Shown here: one piece after another, positions 23,529-36,990 of the stretch | How the letters are laid out: the number at the start of each line of letters is the position of its first letter | Numbering within the stretch: the stretch's first letter is position 1 | DNA from: Triops longicaudatus | Taxonomy: Eukaryota; Arthropoda; Branchiopoda; Notostraca; Triopsidae | Direction: 5' to 3' | Assembly: GCA_022885665.1 (NCBI GenBank) | Contig: JAGQDJ010000073.1 | Location: forward strand, 62,001-126,000 | Length of the DNA: 64,000 nucleotides | Notes under the pieces: generated by a model | What the model was told of the DNA's origin: nothing | Database searches by the model: none | Seen by the model: only the letters and a program-made list of their open reading frames with translations | Program-made: the position numbers and the translations under genes

Positions 23529-26500
23529 GTGAGTTTGTGATCGGACTTAATTAACGCGATTCATACTGATAATGAGATTTTTTGTAGAAAAGTGGTATCA
23601 AAGCTTGAGTTTTCAATATGAACAAAAGAGTTTTTTTAAGAAAGTGGAGTATTTATGTTTTAAAGTGATAAAAGTGACATCACGTAATGTGCAACATTAG
23701 ACGCGCTAATTTTGATTTTCTTAATTTAAAGCTAAATTTATTTGAAATACAATTTATTTGAAATCAAAATATTATGAAACTTAGTTTTGAATTAAGAAAT
23801 ACAGATATTATGTATATTGAAGAAGTATTTTAATTAATATTAAACTGTATTATTTACAGTACATTATTTTGTTCCGTGTTTGTTGTAAAATTTATGTAAT
23901 TAAATGTGAGTGGCAGAAAGTGTGATTCATTTATATCTAGTGTTGTAACTTATGTGACGTCATTGGTGGATTCGTGTGAGAATTTGGTTCGAGGAATTCG
24001 TGCCAGATTTACAGTAAATCATACAGTTGGAGTTAATTCGATACGACCATAGTTAGTCGACTTCAAAACAAGATGGAGTTTCTAGGCTACTAGTGTCAGG
24101 GCAATTGTAACAGCCATTTAAATGCGATTACAGTTGAACTATTAATTTTGAACAACACTAACGTGTTAATTGTAGTAATTTTTATGGTTGTACGCTTTCT
24201 AGAGAAAATTTGTGAAACTTTATCAAGTTAAAAAGAATCCTACATTTGCCTCAAATAATCAAAAATACTTCCACGACATTGTCTAGAAATGTTTCCATTA
24301 AAAGTATAAGAAAAAATTCATTTTTTAGCATAAAATATTTTCAACGCTTTTTCGTTCATTTCTTTGAAAATTCCCGATTTATTTAATAGCCATTTAATAT
24401 TTTGCAATATTTCGCAAAAAAATGGCTTAAAACATTGAATTTTTTCAAGGAAAAATTCGAGACATTTTCTTCATAAAAAGTAAATCCAAAATATCCCGTA
24501 ACATTATGCGTAAGCTTTCCTGCAACACGTTTCGATTTCTTTGAATTCTTTAGATCGATAATTCTTTCATACGTTCCACTCGTATCGTTTTGTTCAAGTT
24601 TTTGTTTCGTCTGTGCATTCTTCTCGTGTTTAGTTTTCGGTTCGTTATTTGTTTACATTAGTTCTACAGTTATCGTAAAGTAATCTGTTTTCTTTTCCTA
24701 TGCATACCCAAGCCTTTTGTTTTCTTGACTTACTTTTTTCGTGACGAAAGTTCTGAAAGACGTCCGTGTTTGTGAAAAAAGGAAGTTTACGCGTAAAATT
24801 GGGGTCGACGCCCGAGTTGCCCGTCTGTTTTAACCGTCTGTTCTTTCTCTCATAATCTCTTTAGAAGTGATTCATTGTTGAGTGATTTAAACGGCGCCTT
24901 GCGCAAAGTTTTTTTTTTTCTTTTTCTTTTAGTAATTTTAGTAACGATGAAAGATTTTTTAAGACGTTAAAATTTCATGGATTTTTGTATAGTAATTTTT
25001 TAGGCGGGATTTAATCAGAATTTGAAGCTAATGAGAATTAAATGTGTTCCAAGATCTAGGTTTCAAGTGTAACAAAAGACTTGTGTGCGTGGTTTGCAAA
25101 ACATGTGTGGTGGCGTAAGCATATATGACGAGCTCATTAAGTTTGTCCGGTTTTGTTCTCTGCCTTAAAAGAAAAGGTCAGGCACCTTGGAGGCACAAAA
25201 GCCCGGGAAACGTCTGGCATGCTAAGTAGTAAAGTAGCAGCAAGGTCAAAAAGAGCAACAGACGTGCACAGCATGGCTGAAAGACACACTGCACATCTAT
25301 GCACTCAGCAACGGACGTCCTTTCAGAACAATATTAATTATCAGCCGCCTGCGATTGACAGTTCGAATCCAACGCAAGAAAAATGACCGCGTAAAAGAGC
25401 GTAGGAGCATGCTTTTGAATTTTCGAACTCGAATAAACACAAGAAAAAATTTCTCCCCAATCGGTGTTTAAGTGCGTGCGCACTCACACATCGTATGCAA
25501 AAAAAAAAAAAAAAAAAAAAAAAAAATAACTAGATAAAATAATAATAATAAATATGCCTACGAAAGAAAATCACTGTCTTCACGTGAAATTAGTTTCATG
25601 GTTAAATCAAAATCAAATTTAAATCAGTCAGAAGACATTTCATTGATTAAAATGATATACAAAAACAGTTAAATTGGAAGAAGGTAAGCCAGGCAAAGCT
25701 TATCTTCACTGCAAAGCGTCTTCTTGGACGTTTTGTAGCCAAAGCTTGCGCAAACTAGCCCTGAAGAGCCATTGAGCCCCAAGTTTAAGATGCAAATATT
25801 AGTGGGCATGAAATAAACCGACACCGCTCGCTCTAATCTTGACTGACAGGCATCGGTCTGCGCGAAAACCGCGCCAAGCCGTCGTCACGTGTTTTGTAGC
25901 ATGTCCCTCTCGCGGATTATGAACCTTGAAGCTGTTTTCGTTCTTCCCAGCACGATTCTTGTTAACAGGTCAATAGTGTCACGCTAATTTTTGTTAATTT
26001 TTTCGTTTTAGTTTCCCTTTTTGTCTCCCTTAGTTTGTGAACTAGTGAAAGTCACTTCTCCGAAACCAAAGGGACTACGTTGATTTCGTTTGCGTTAAAA
26101 AGAAGCTATAAAAAGAGCGACAGGGAAACTGAAGAGAAGAAGCTGCAAAGCGAGTGGAGATTGTATGTCAGTGCGATTACAGACTCCGTTGGCTACCTCA
26201 ACCTTAGTCTTTATGTTTCCTAGCGAGATGAGGCCTGTGAAAGTCCACGTCATTGCAAAAACCGACCAACTGTTAGTGACGTGGCAATAGTATTTTAAAC
26301 AGCATAATATATTTATACAGTATATTATGTTCATACAGTATATTATATTTATACAGCGTATTATGTAACTATAGTATTTTATAACAGCTCAGTATTATCC
26401 GCAAATATTAGGCATTGATTCTTTTTGCAAGCGTCAAGTGTACTTAAAAAGGGCGACAAAACAAGCCAACAAAAAGTAAAAAACGAAATTTATAAAAAAA

Positions 26501-26661
26501 GGGAAAAAAGCATCTCGTCCTTGCAAAGAAGTATCAAGTTACTCGTTTTTAGCATACGTATTCATTGAGCAGTGTACACATTGTCTCGTGAATTCTCATG
26601 TATCCGTCATATCGTATCCAAGATTAATTAAAGCCCTTTCAATTGCTTGGCTTCTTCCCAG
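23529..26661. other. No complete gene; possibly an intron
   Basis: AT-rich sequence with a 27-A run at about 25500-25526 and an 18-bp tandem repeat at 26300-26371. A short ATG frame at 25901-25968 ends before GTCAAT in phase 2; I list it only as a weak candidate first exon. Two CACGTG-like boxes lie near 25886. Confidence 0.35.
26300..26371. repeat. 18-bp tandem repeat, four copies
   Basis: Four 18-bp units each begin with CAG and continue with variants of TATATTATGTTTATA. The last copy is the most diverged. Confidence 0.85.
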
Positions 26662-27006
26662 GTGATGTGTCAGTGAAGTGATTCCTGGCTTGGAGGTTTC
26701 AACTTACCCGGGGAAAATCGTCCCATAACTTGGGAGCGTCAATTGTGGTGGTAGTGTTGTGTTTCACCATTGGGTGTTTGGTTTAGACATTTTTTGATTG
26801 GCGCGAAAGAGGAAGTTTTTAAGAAGAACAGGTTCGTCGTTTCTCGTTTTTCCTCTTGAGAATCTCAGGAGGGAAACAGTATTGCCGGCACTTGCAACGG
26901 ATTGAACGATGATCATATCCAAGGACCTTTTTTTGCTCGGTGACCAAGAATACTTTCGGCTACCGCGAGGCGATCCTAACAGAGCCATGGCCCGAGCCGC
27001 ATCACG
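26662..27006 (+). CDS. Candidate alternative 5' exon of the ABCG gene (N-terminus of 33 residues)
   Basis: A convincing acceptor (GGCTTCTTCCCAG at 26649-26661) and a strong donor (CG followed by GTAAGT at 27007) frame this segment. An ATG at 26909 with A at -3 opens a frame of 32 codons plus two bases: it starts MIISKDLFLL and ends MARAAS-R. Phase 2 is exactly what the second ABCG exon (46615) needs, and the joined text would read AASR-SESNK, close to the RVSR-SESNK made by the exon at 44895. The only upstream ATG is a tiny frame near 26665. Whether this exon truly belongs to the ABCG gene, almost 20 kb away, is an inference; it could be the first exon of an unseen gene. Confidence 0.4.
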
Positions 27007-27270
27007 GTAAGTCATAGTACACTAATTAATACCTTTTCCTAACAAACGAGCGGATTTAACACGATTTTCTTAAGAGTTCTCGAGCATTGATGTCGCCGCC
27101 AAAATCGCGCTAACGGTGACAGGGAACTGTTCTGTTTTTATAAGGCAATATGCTCACTTCAGATAATTTTGATGAAGCCAAATACAGAGGCCAATAGGTT
27201 ACACTCATTCACTGTTAGTGATTTATTTTTAACTTAATTTTACAACAATCAAATCGTGTGCTGAAGAAAT

Positions 27271-27405
27271 AGGTCTGGTTCAAAAGGAGGTCAAAAAGGG
27301 ACTAACTCTTACAGGCTGGGTGCGGGGGATGTCGTTGTCACTAATAATGAATTTTAGGATTACGGTGGGAGGCTACGAAATTTAACTGTTGAGTAACAAT
27401 GAAAT
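27271..27405. repeat. Dispersed repeat, copy A
   Basis: This matches 62754-62885 over about 130 bp in the same orientation. Shared blocks include TTACAGGCT, GGTGC, GGGGAT, AATGAAT, TTAGGATT, GGCTACG and GTAACAA. No frame or terminal inverted repeat is evident. Probably an old non-autonomous transposon. Confidence 0.7.
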
Positions 27406-30400
27406 TGAACATAGTGGATATTTTGTCCATCGTGCTGTTTCTATCCACTACAACAAGGCACATTAAACATACGCAAAAACCTTTCGTGCTTTAGCACGGA
27501 ACAATTGATGAATAGTGTTGAAGCATAAAACCAGTTGAAAATCAGTATAGAAAAGTGCAATGATAAATTAAGGAGCTAAAGAAGTTGAGCTCAGAAGGGG
27601 ATCTTATTGTTAGTCGTTATAACGTCAATCAGTTTTATAGGATTCCTGGGGGTTTTCAAGACCGGGGTAAAAAACAAAAACGGATACACATGAAAGAAAT
27701 AAAACTGTAGAATAAAAAATGAGCCAAGGAAAAGTTCGTTGTCATGTTCGAATTGTGCTGCGTCAGTAGACATGTAACATGCAAGTCTGGGTTAGTTATT
27801 GTAGCATATAGTCCATAAAGGCTGGCAATGTAGTGCACGAGTCGAAGAATTGTAGTTTGAATGTTTGTTACAAACAGGACTGTTTTGAGTGTTGGGACAA
27901 GCGAAGTTGTGACCGGCTCGGTAGTATGTTAATTTTGGTTTTAAGGCGGAGTTGCGAGAATAAGAGGAGGACGGAAAACCCATTAGAGTTTCAAGGCGAT
28001 CTATTGTTGTCCTATCGTGATTAACAAGACAAGATTGATGGCCTGTGAAAGCTGTAACAAAAGAGAAGCTAGAAATGGGAAAAATTGTACAACGCCCTCG
28101 GTTGTGCAGTTCATAAAGACGTATATTAAGTTAATATTACACTGCATGATGAAAGGTTGACATTTTGACAATAATCTCCTGAAATAATGTATAAATTACA
28201 TTAAGAAATGCCTTAAATCTAAGTTAACATAAAATCAACAATAATTGCAGCACTAAGAATCCTAAGCGTATAGCATAAACACAATACTCAGATTAATTTT
28301 AGAAATAGATGCGACGATGAGATCAATAATCAGGTTAGTTGAACAATAGAAGAAAGGAGTCGATATGGAGTACTTGAGCATAGATGTGCAAACTTCATTT
28401 CTTGACTGATTCGTACTATAAAATTAAGTATTAAGACCTTAAAATAATGCTAATTCTGGAATTTGGAAAGGAGTTTAAACGAAAGCTTTAAAGGATAGGA
28501 ACTGGGTGGAGACAAGATTCAACTGAGCCTTTTGAAGACTAATTATTAGACGTGTTCAGATAACTATACTGAATGTAGACACAAGGAAGATACTACCATG
28601 AATAGTTGATCGTCAGGGAACTTTTTTTTTAATTTAAGATGACGTCTGGTTGTTTGAAACCAAGAAAAAGAATCATTGATGTTTGACGTGAATAGTTTTA
28701 AAGACCAACGTATACAGTCGAAGGGCAATGGAAAAGGACTACTACTAGGTTTTCGTGAAGCCGGTGAAGCATTTGAATTAGCATGTGAAGACTAGTCTCG
28801 TGGCCTTGAAGGAGTCTAGTCTAGGGCCGTGCATTGCGTGCATAACCGTTATAAAGAACTTTAATTAAACAAAGTATAAAGACGGTGAGGCAGTAATGCG
28901 ATATTCAGGTTACCAAGAGTCGGTTCACACCGACGGCATAGTAAGCGTCTGTAATTTGGTCTGTAGCCGGGCAGTGTCAATATATCAACGGATAAGCACG
29001 ATTTACCTGTTGTTAAAGGCTTTTCTTGCCTCATTACGCGCAATGCAGGTTCGCGAAGGTGCGTGACGTGGACACAATGTCACCCGGGCGTCGAACGCTT
29101 TGTCTGGGCCAGACGTGTGCCCAGTTGAGCCGTCTAGGCAGCGGTTTCGAACGTTTTCGCGACTAACGCCACAGGACTCGACCTTGCCAACAATGAATGA
29201 AAATTTGCTCGCGCAGCGTATAGTGTACACACTCTTTACCCTGCAAGGCTCCGGTATTCACACAGCCCTCATGAAAGAATAGCATAGCAAATTCTCAGAT
29301 ATCATATTGCAAAAATGGGTAAAAAATCAAAGGAACCGTTTTGACAGTAATGTTGCAGTTAGGCGTGTCCGCTGCCCTCGTTTGAACTTTTGAGTAAAAA
29401 TTTTATTATTAATTTTAAAAACTATGGCTGAATTTTTGAAACTTTTTGTGTTACAATAAAACGGGTAAACTAGTGTAGGGCTGATTTTTTTAAACGATTT
29501 TAAGCTAGAAAGAACACCGCACTTTTTGTTATATTCGTAAAGACTTAAGGTTTTGTGCGTCAGTATGATGCTGTATCTCTGTTTAGGGTTTCCATTTGAA
29601 TTCGCTTAACAGTCCTATCCTCGCGGAAGCGGTGTCACTAGTTTTTATTTTAAAAATTTTGGAACTATTCCGGGGTCTTAGAAGTCTGTAATCCTTAAAG
29701 ACTAGGGCAGTATCGGCAACAGTTACATAATTATTTATTTTGTATTAGAGTATTTTTTTTAAAAAAAACGAGTATTTTATTTCTTTTATTTATTTTGAAG
29801 CTTTTCTTCTTTTAATAAACCCTGCAATTTTTTTAAATTATATTTTAAATTATTCTAAATATTCTAAATTATTCTAAATATCCTAAATTGTATAATATTC
29901 AATATAAATATTCTTAATTATTTTTTAAAAAATATTAATGTAATATACTTTCAATTGTGGTAGCGTGTCAGATTTGTTCTAGAACAGCGTCCGGTCAGAA
30001 AAAAAGGATGGCAAAGCGCGTTTTCTCGTATGGACAGTCTGCCAGTTTGCCACGAAACGAAAAAAGAAAGAACCGGCCGCAAAAAGCAACAAAGAAAAAA
30101 GTTAAACGAAGGTCGAAGGCCTTGTTATGCAAATTAGCCAGACGCGGCAACATCGTTACGTACCCGGTACCCAGGCAGCAAAAAAATCACTGTTTTTTTC
30201 CCCAACATCGCGAATGTTTCGCTCAGCAGCAAAACTTTGCGTCATGTAATGAATACATATTTCTCCAGTTCAACATGTTATCTAAAAAAGTATATCATTT
30301 CAGCGTCTGTTCATGTCTCTCACTTGCCCTAACCTAAAATTATCAAACATCACGTGAGTCCAAACTTTCAGGAACTTTAATCGCTTTTTTAACTTTTTAA

Positions 30401-33400
30401 CGTTTAATGGTAGTAAAATAATGCAAGTACGTAAATAGAAAATATAATAATTAAATATTTTAAAAAATAGACTGTAATAATATTTTTTTAACCGTAAATT
30501 TCATTAGATACCGTTAAGCCTCTAAAATGTTTACGCGTGTGATTGTTTCATTAAACGATGCAAATAATTTAATACTTGTACAAATACACGATATACATAC
30601 ACGATAAATAAAATAATGAATCAGCGAAAAATAAATGAATAAACCAGGGTGAAACAATTATTAATATAATATTAATAACAATAATTGAAATAATTAAACA
30701 TAAATAATTAAACAATTATTCATTGGTGACTTTAAAAATATTAATAAAAGTAAATTACTGCAAGGACGATTAGTCAAGCTAGTGTCACCAGTTTTCGAGA
30801 CAATCTTGCGCAACTTCCGCAATCGCCCTTGTCAAACGACACTGTCAGTGATCAAACATGAACGAAGGAAAAAATGGTAGATACGTCGATAAGTGAGCGT
30901 GGTACACTGAACTGTTTATGTAACCGTTCAGCTTTCATGAAAAACTCATCCTGTTCATCAGTTGTTCATAAGAAGATCGAGCGAACAGGCTTTTGGGCAC
31001 CTATCTTGCCAGACTTGTTTTAGTCTTGCCCATAAAGCTAAAGAGACGGATTGCACAGCCGTATATCGCTCGCTCCTCTTTCGTTGACATTGCGCTGGTA
31101 AACGCAGAGCGAAGACAATAAGGAAGAGTTACAGAAATTTCGTAACTCAAGTCCTTTAAGTACTGGCATTGAGCAACTGTCAATAAAACGACCTTGAAAT
31201 TCGAATAAAAGGTTTTGAGTGTGCGTTCACATTCGAGTACACAACAGTACTGTACTATACGTACTGTAAGTACTCATGAAAGTACACTCTTTCGCTTCAA
31301 AAAAAAAAGAAAATCAGACCGAAAATAATATTGAAAAAATATCTACAATATTTTTTCTAAATTATTTTGATGGATTCGAAAATAATTGAAAATTGTTTAA
31401 TAACACTAAATTACTGGCAAATGTAAAAAATTACAATATTTACTTGCAAATATTTAAATATTTTTAAAAAATCTAGAAAAATCGTACAACTTAAAAACAC
31501 ATCAGAAGGTGTATTCTGAAATTCGAAAATCTCGTTTCATGTCTTTTCTTCGCCTTCTTCATCACCTTTCTTTCTCTCTTACGCGTTTTAAGCGCTAAAA
31601 CTTCCCAGGGCATATGGCGTGAGTGACCTTGGCTTTCTGAGCAAGTTTTTATGAGCCTAACACAAAAGATAAAGAAGGGACCCATATTTAAGCTAGGAAT
31701 ATGGGAAAAGGGCGGAGCCTCTGCTGGGCAATTTCTCTAGGAGGAGGGTCTGCACTCCTTATTTGGCGTAGTTTTATTTAGATTTTTTTTGGTGGTGCGT
31801 TTCCAAGGTCATATAAGGAGCGAAACTAAAAGTGTCCGTTATTTTGTAAGATTTTTTTTAGAAAATCAGTTTCTCTTTCACTTTTGCGTACGCTTAGAAA
31901 AAATGAGGGTTGGTAGTATAGGAATTTTTACCTGTAGAGAAGGGGAGGTACTGGACAAAGACCTTGGTCTGTCATTTACATATGAGGCCACACGTAATAG
32001 AGTGTGGCAGCATGTGAGTGACCTTGACAGCGGAAACCGAGTAACCTGTATTACTTCTAGGGTACTCTTACGCATGCAGCGCCCTCACTATTAAGTAACT
32101 TTTAAGTAATATTGCCTTTTTTATATATTTTATTACGCTTTTAAAATTTAGGATACTGTAATTATGTAAATTCTAGTCAATTCAACTTTAATTTTTTATT
32201 TTTTTACGCAGTGTGTTTTAATTTTTTCTTATTTTATTCTTATATTTTATTTATTTTTTATTTATTTTTAATATTTTATAAAAGTTTAACCTAAAATTTC
32301 AGATTATTTCGTCAATAAACAATGTATATAAAGTTCGAGTTTAAAGTTTTAAATTTATTGCATTTTCTTGTCCATATTTTAGTCAATTCGTGTGTTTCCA
32401 AGGAAAAGTCATTAGTTTTCTAAAGTTTGTTGGCGACATTGATGGACGAGGGTGGTGAGGGGTTAGGGAAAATTTCTGTAAACTCATGTTAGGGAGAGTT
32501 TTTCGGGGTTTGGGAAAGTTTTTGTGATACAAGGTTTCTTTTTTAGTTAGAGAAGTGACGGTGTTGAATTAGGTACGCATTGTTATGGCAGTAGGCGACC
32601 TTGTCCACGCCCCTAGTCAAGGTCGGTGGTCCCTCGTTTCGTCTCGTAAAAAGGATCTCAAAAGTTCGGGATCCGTGAGGGTTTTCTGATGCAAAATTGT
32701 TGTGAAATCATTCGAAAGTTAGAGCTTGAAGGTTCTTCGTTGGGGGAAATTTTGTACTATTCACAGAATACTTTCATTTCCGTTTTGCTTTTACTTCCGT
32801 GATTTTAAGCATTTGTGAAATTTTCAAGTATATTTTTCAAAGCAATTTTTGAGATTTTTTTTTTAGAAATCCAATATTTTTTGAATTTCTATGTACTTTG
32901 AAAAGTTCAAATATGACTTTTTAATTAATTAAAAAAATCCAGGGAGCATTTTGCGATTTTCAGGTCTCTGCTCAAGAATATTCCTAGAAGTAAGATAATA
33001 TTATTTCAAGGAAATTTTATTACCGTTGAGTATTTCTTTGAAATTTGAGAAGTTAAACAGGAAGACGTTTGAATGAAGCTAAAGGAAGGCAAGCAAACGA
33101 AATTTCTCAGTGTTTTCTTGAATGGCAAGCATTGCGTGACCAACAAGTGCGTTTGTTTTGACTGGATTTTCGCAAGCTAATAAAACTCGCCTTGCTGAAT
33201 CATCGCATTTGTCGCATGACCCGGTCAAGAGCGTCTTTTTAATTCGCATTTCTTTAGTCGTCAAGTGAGGCGTTGTAAACTATCACAGCTCGTAGCTTTG
33301 CTAAGACTCTGAAGCAAATATGTATGCATTGTCCATGCGTGTGTGGTTGTAAACGTTTAAAGCTTGTTCACCAGTTTAAGTCACTTAGCATGTGGCCAAT

Positions 33401-36400
33401 CGCAGAAAGACAAATCTTGTATTTAAAAGGCGAACCGGTTTTTTTTGGCTAACTTGCTAACAGACAAAAACACCGTCTCGATTTTCGAAATAAAAACGTA
33501 TAAATAAAAAATAAAAATAATTACAATGTTCTAACGAAAATAATTTAAATTTTCTTTTTTCGATTCTTGTGATTTTCTGATGTCAAAGTCACTCGAATTT
33601 GCATACGAACTTTTTACCCAGTTAGTTAAGTTTTTCGTTGATTCCGTTTTGGAAACGCGGTAAATAGACAGTCCATATGCGTGTTCTGTGTAAACGTGTG
33701 TGACTTGTAGACAGGAAAAATGAAGCTACGAGGAAAAAACTGTGTCTGGCTGTAAGTTTTTTCGTACATTCTTACTCGAAGAAAAGAGACGATGCGTTTC
33801 TTAATGCACCAAAACCCACTTCTTGCTGAGAAAACCTGAATGTGATTGATTTCCAGAAGTTCAGGACGAACAGGTTTAAAGCGGAACGGTTCGACGGGTA
33901 AAAAGTAACTTGCTGAAGAATAAATTGTCCATGAGCTGTTTCAAAGACAATTTCCAGAAGAACTAACTAGGAAAATTTTAGTTGAATATCAAGTATTTTT
34001 AAAAAAAAAAAATAGCGAAACAATTCTACGTTCAAGTCCTACAGTATTTTAACTCTGAAATTAAAATTTCGAAACTCTTAAGTAAGGGCAAATGTCACGT
34101 TTACGTAAGAAAATAAGTTCTCGTCTAATCGTAGTCAAACACAAGTAGTGCTGTACTTAACTAAAAAAGGTATTCAAACAAAACTAACCAGCTTTATACC
34201 CAACTCAAGACTGAGTGTGAACACTGGGCAATCACGAGGTTAAAGGTTAGTCTAATGATCAAGTAGGGTAGTAGTCCGAGGCTTAGTTATCAACATAAAC
34301 ATAGTTAAAAGTAACCCATAAACGTTCGCTGAAGCCGTGCACGAGATGCGGAACAACAATGAAACTGTGCTACGTAATTCCATAAATTCGCCCGAGATAG
34401 CAGCGCCTGCCACAAGGAAAAAGAGACACAGTTTCAGGGCTCACATCACGTTGTATGAACTATAGTTTTTAGAGATCGAAGTTTGGTACATGTACGTGTG
34501 TTCGAATACGGAGGCGTTGACGTGTCGCTGTCCAAGCCATGTGAGCGTACACAGCGCCATAGACGCCATAGCGGGAGTTAACAGAAACATGTTTAAGCGC
34601 GAATTCTGATTTATTGATAAAACTTATATATTAAATATAAGTATTATCCATCACTATACGTTATCTTTTCTTTTCTTTTTTCTCTATATTTCCTTATTTC
34701 AGTTTGTCTCGTGTTCTGTTTCGTTGCGAGACAAAGCAAGGCCATAAATATTCGTGATTCTAAAGCAAAACACGGCCGTTTCGAAATGCCCATACATGTT
34801 ACTCTCTCCACAACTACGTGGGTTTTGCCATTACGCAACAGATAAGGCGAACATGTCGAACTACTTTAGTCGTAACGCTAGAGTTTTCTAACAAACTGAT
34901 AACATGTGTATAAGGAAGCACAAGGATAACATTACACAACTCTGATAAATAAGCTTTTTTTTGGAAATAAATAAATAAAAAACAGTGAGTCAAATTCTCC
35001 TTGAGATGATGACATAAGCACGAAAATGGTAACGTGTTGATCTTTCTGGGGAAAACGTTACACCACCAGACTTGTTTTCCCTTTTTCAGAATTTCAGTTT
35101 AGGGAGAAAGAATTTAGAAAGTAAACAAGGACACTAGGGAGATGCGTACTCATCTCTTCCGAACTCTGTGAGCCGAAAATCAATGGACTTTGAACCTTTT
35201 CATGGAAGATAAGTTTTGTGTTACAAAATTTGAAAAATCTTAACAATGTTCACGAATTTGTTCCAAAACTCTTCGGGTCGTTTCCTTAATTCCAGCAATG
35301 TTTACCATGGCTTTGATATAAATCTACATAAATTGAATATCGTAGTTTTCTAAATTAAATATATTTTTTATTTTTATTTTTTTTTTATTATTATTTTTTA
35401 CTCTTGGTTTGCAAGTTGGAGAAATTTTCCGTTTTCTTTCTGTATGTCGTGTTGCCCATAATGCGAAATTTCGCCTCGGGGTATTATACAGTGTTTCTGG
35501 GCTCTGACCAATAAATCTCACTGCAACCTTGTATGAAAAAAAGAATCAAATAAAAAGGACAAACGACAAGCAAAACAAAGTTAGACGCGTAGGTTGCAAC
35601 TCTTCTCACTGCATTTGCCCGTTATTAGGTCAGGAAGCCAGTAGTAAGACGCAAAACTTTTTGTTGGTTCACCTTTCCCGAAAAACGAATTTAAAAAAAA
35701 GGAACGAAAGAAGCTCAAGCCAGTTTATAAGGTATAGATGAGGTTTTTGTCCCTTGGGCTCTATGACAATTTTCATCCTTTTTTTATCTCTCACTGTTCT
35801 CGCACCATTCTTTCGTTATGCGCCAAAGCTGCAAAAGGTGTTGCGCAGTAAGTTAGAAAGGCAGTGGGATTTCAGCAAGAAGCTGACCTAGAATTCCGGG
35901 ATATTTTGAACATCTTTTATTGATTGGTTGACCGGGTTTCCTACGTCTGGCGATGTTGTGAAAGGGAAAGCTCCATTGTTGAATTTGCACACTCCAGTCC
36001 ATTTGTTTCTTAGCAACACAACATTGAATGTCATCACTAGCTTAAAAAACTTATTATTTTCGAAAAATTAACAATTATAGCAATAAAGTTTATACAAATT
36101 GATAGATATAGACTGGCAATAATTAAAAATAGAGTAAAATTAATGCTACAATCAATTTAAATGAAAATAAAAAATAGAAATTGAAAAAAACTAAGAGGAT
36201 TTCGTGCAAGTGTGGTACGAGGGCAATGGCCTCTTGGTGAGCAAATAGTTATTCCTTCCGAGAAGGTGAAAATGAAACTGAGAGGGAGCCAAATACGTAG
36301 GAAACTAGGTAACGGAAAAGAAGCTGGTGCGAATGTACTCAAATTTCTTAGTAAACGTATACTAATCATTCCATTCTCGTACTTTCGCAATTAGTTTTTG

Positions 36401-36654
36401 TTTCATTTAAGGGCATACTTGTGTAAATAACCGAAGTTTAACACTTTTAGAGTACTTTTGTGTCAGTTTCTCCACATGTTGCCCAAATATATTCTATAAC
36501 TAGCTTAATCCAACTAAAACGGCTTTGAACTCACTAAAAGTCCCTTAACCTAACGTAAACAAAGGTAACCCAACCCTAAATTTACCTTAACCTACATGAA
36601 ACTTGCTTAAACTAGCTAAAGATTGCCTAATCTAACTTAAATTAGCCGAAATCT

Positions 36655-36990
36655 TCCCTAATTTACGACAATAAAGATTGTACAAAAGTGAAGAAGTAGT
36701 TAAGAATACTAATATTATGTTAAGTAAGGTTGAGCTTGGTGGTAAACAAGTCTTTTTAGGGCGTTTGAAGGTACTAAACGTTGGTGGTTTTAATTTACTG
36801 AAGTTTGACTTAAATGTAACTCATATTTTCAGAATTTAAGTTGTATTCGCCTAATTTAGCCTTTTTTGTAATAAATATTACGGAAAAGTGAAAAGAATAG
36901 TTATGAATACGAATAGTATGTTACGTAAGGTTAAACTTGGTGGTAAACAAGTCTTTTTAGGATGTTTGAAGGTACTAAACGGTGGTTGTG
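36655..36990. repeat. Direct duplication with about 201-bp period
   Basis: The block containing CTTGGTGGTAAACAAG, then TCTTTTTAGG and GTTTGAAGGTACTAAACG, occurs at about 36735 and again 201 bp later. Similarity continues leftward through AAAGTGAA and CCTAATTTA, so the unit is roughly 200 bp. Confidence 0.75.

Noticed and set aside
36530..36620. CCTAA-like text (CCTTAACCTAACG, AACCCAACCCTAAA) resembling arthropod telomere repeat
   Set aside because: Units are irregular and few; not a telomeric array.
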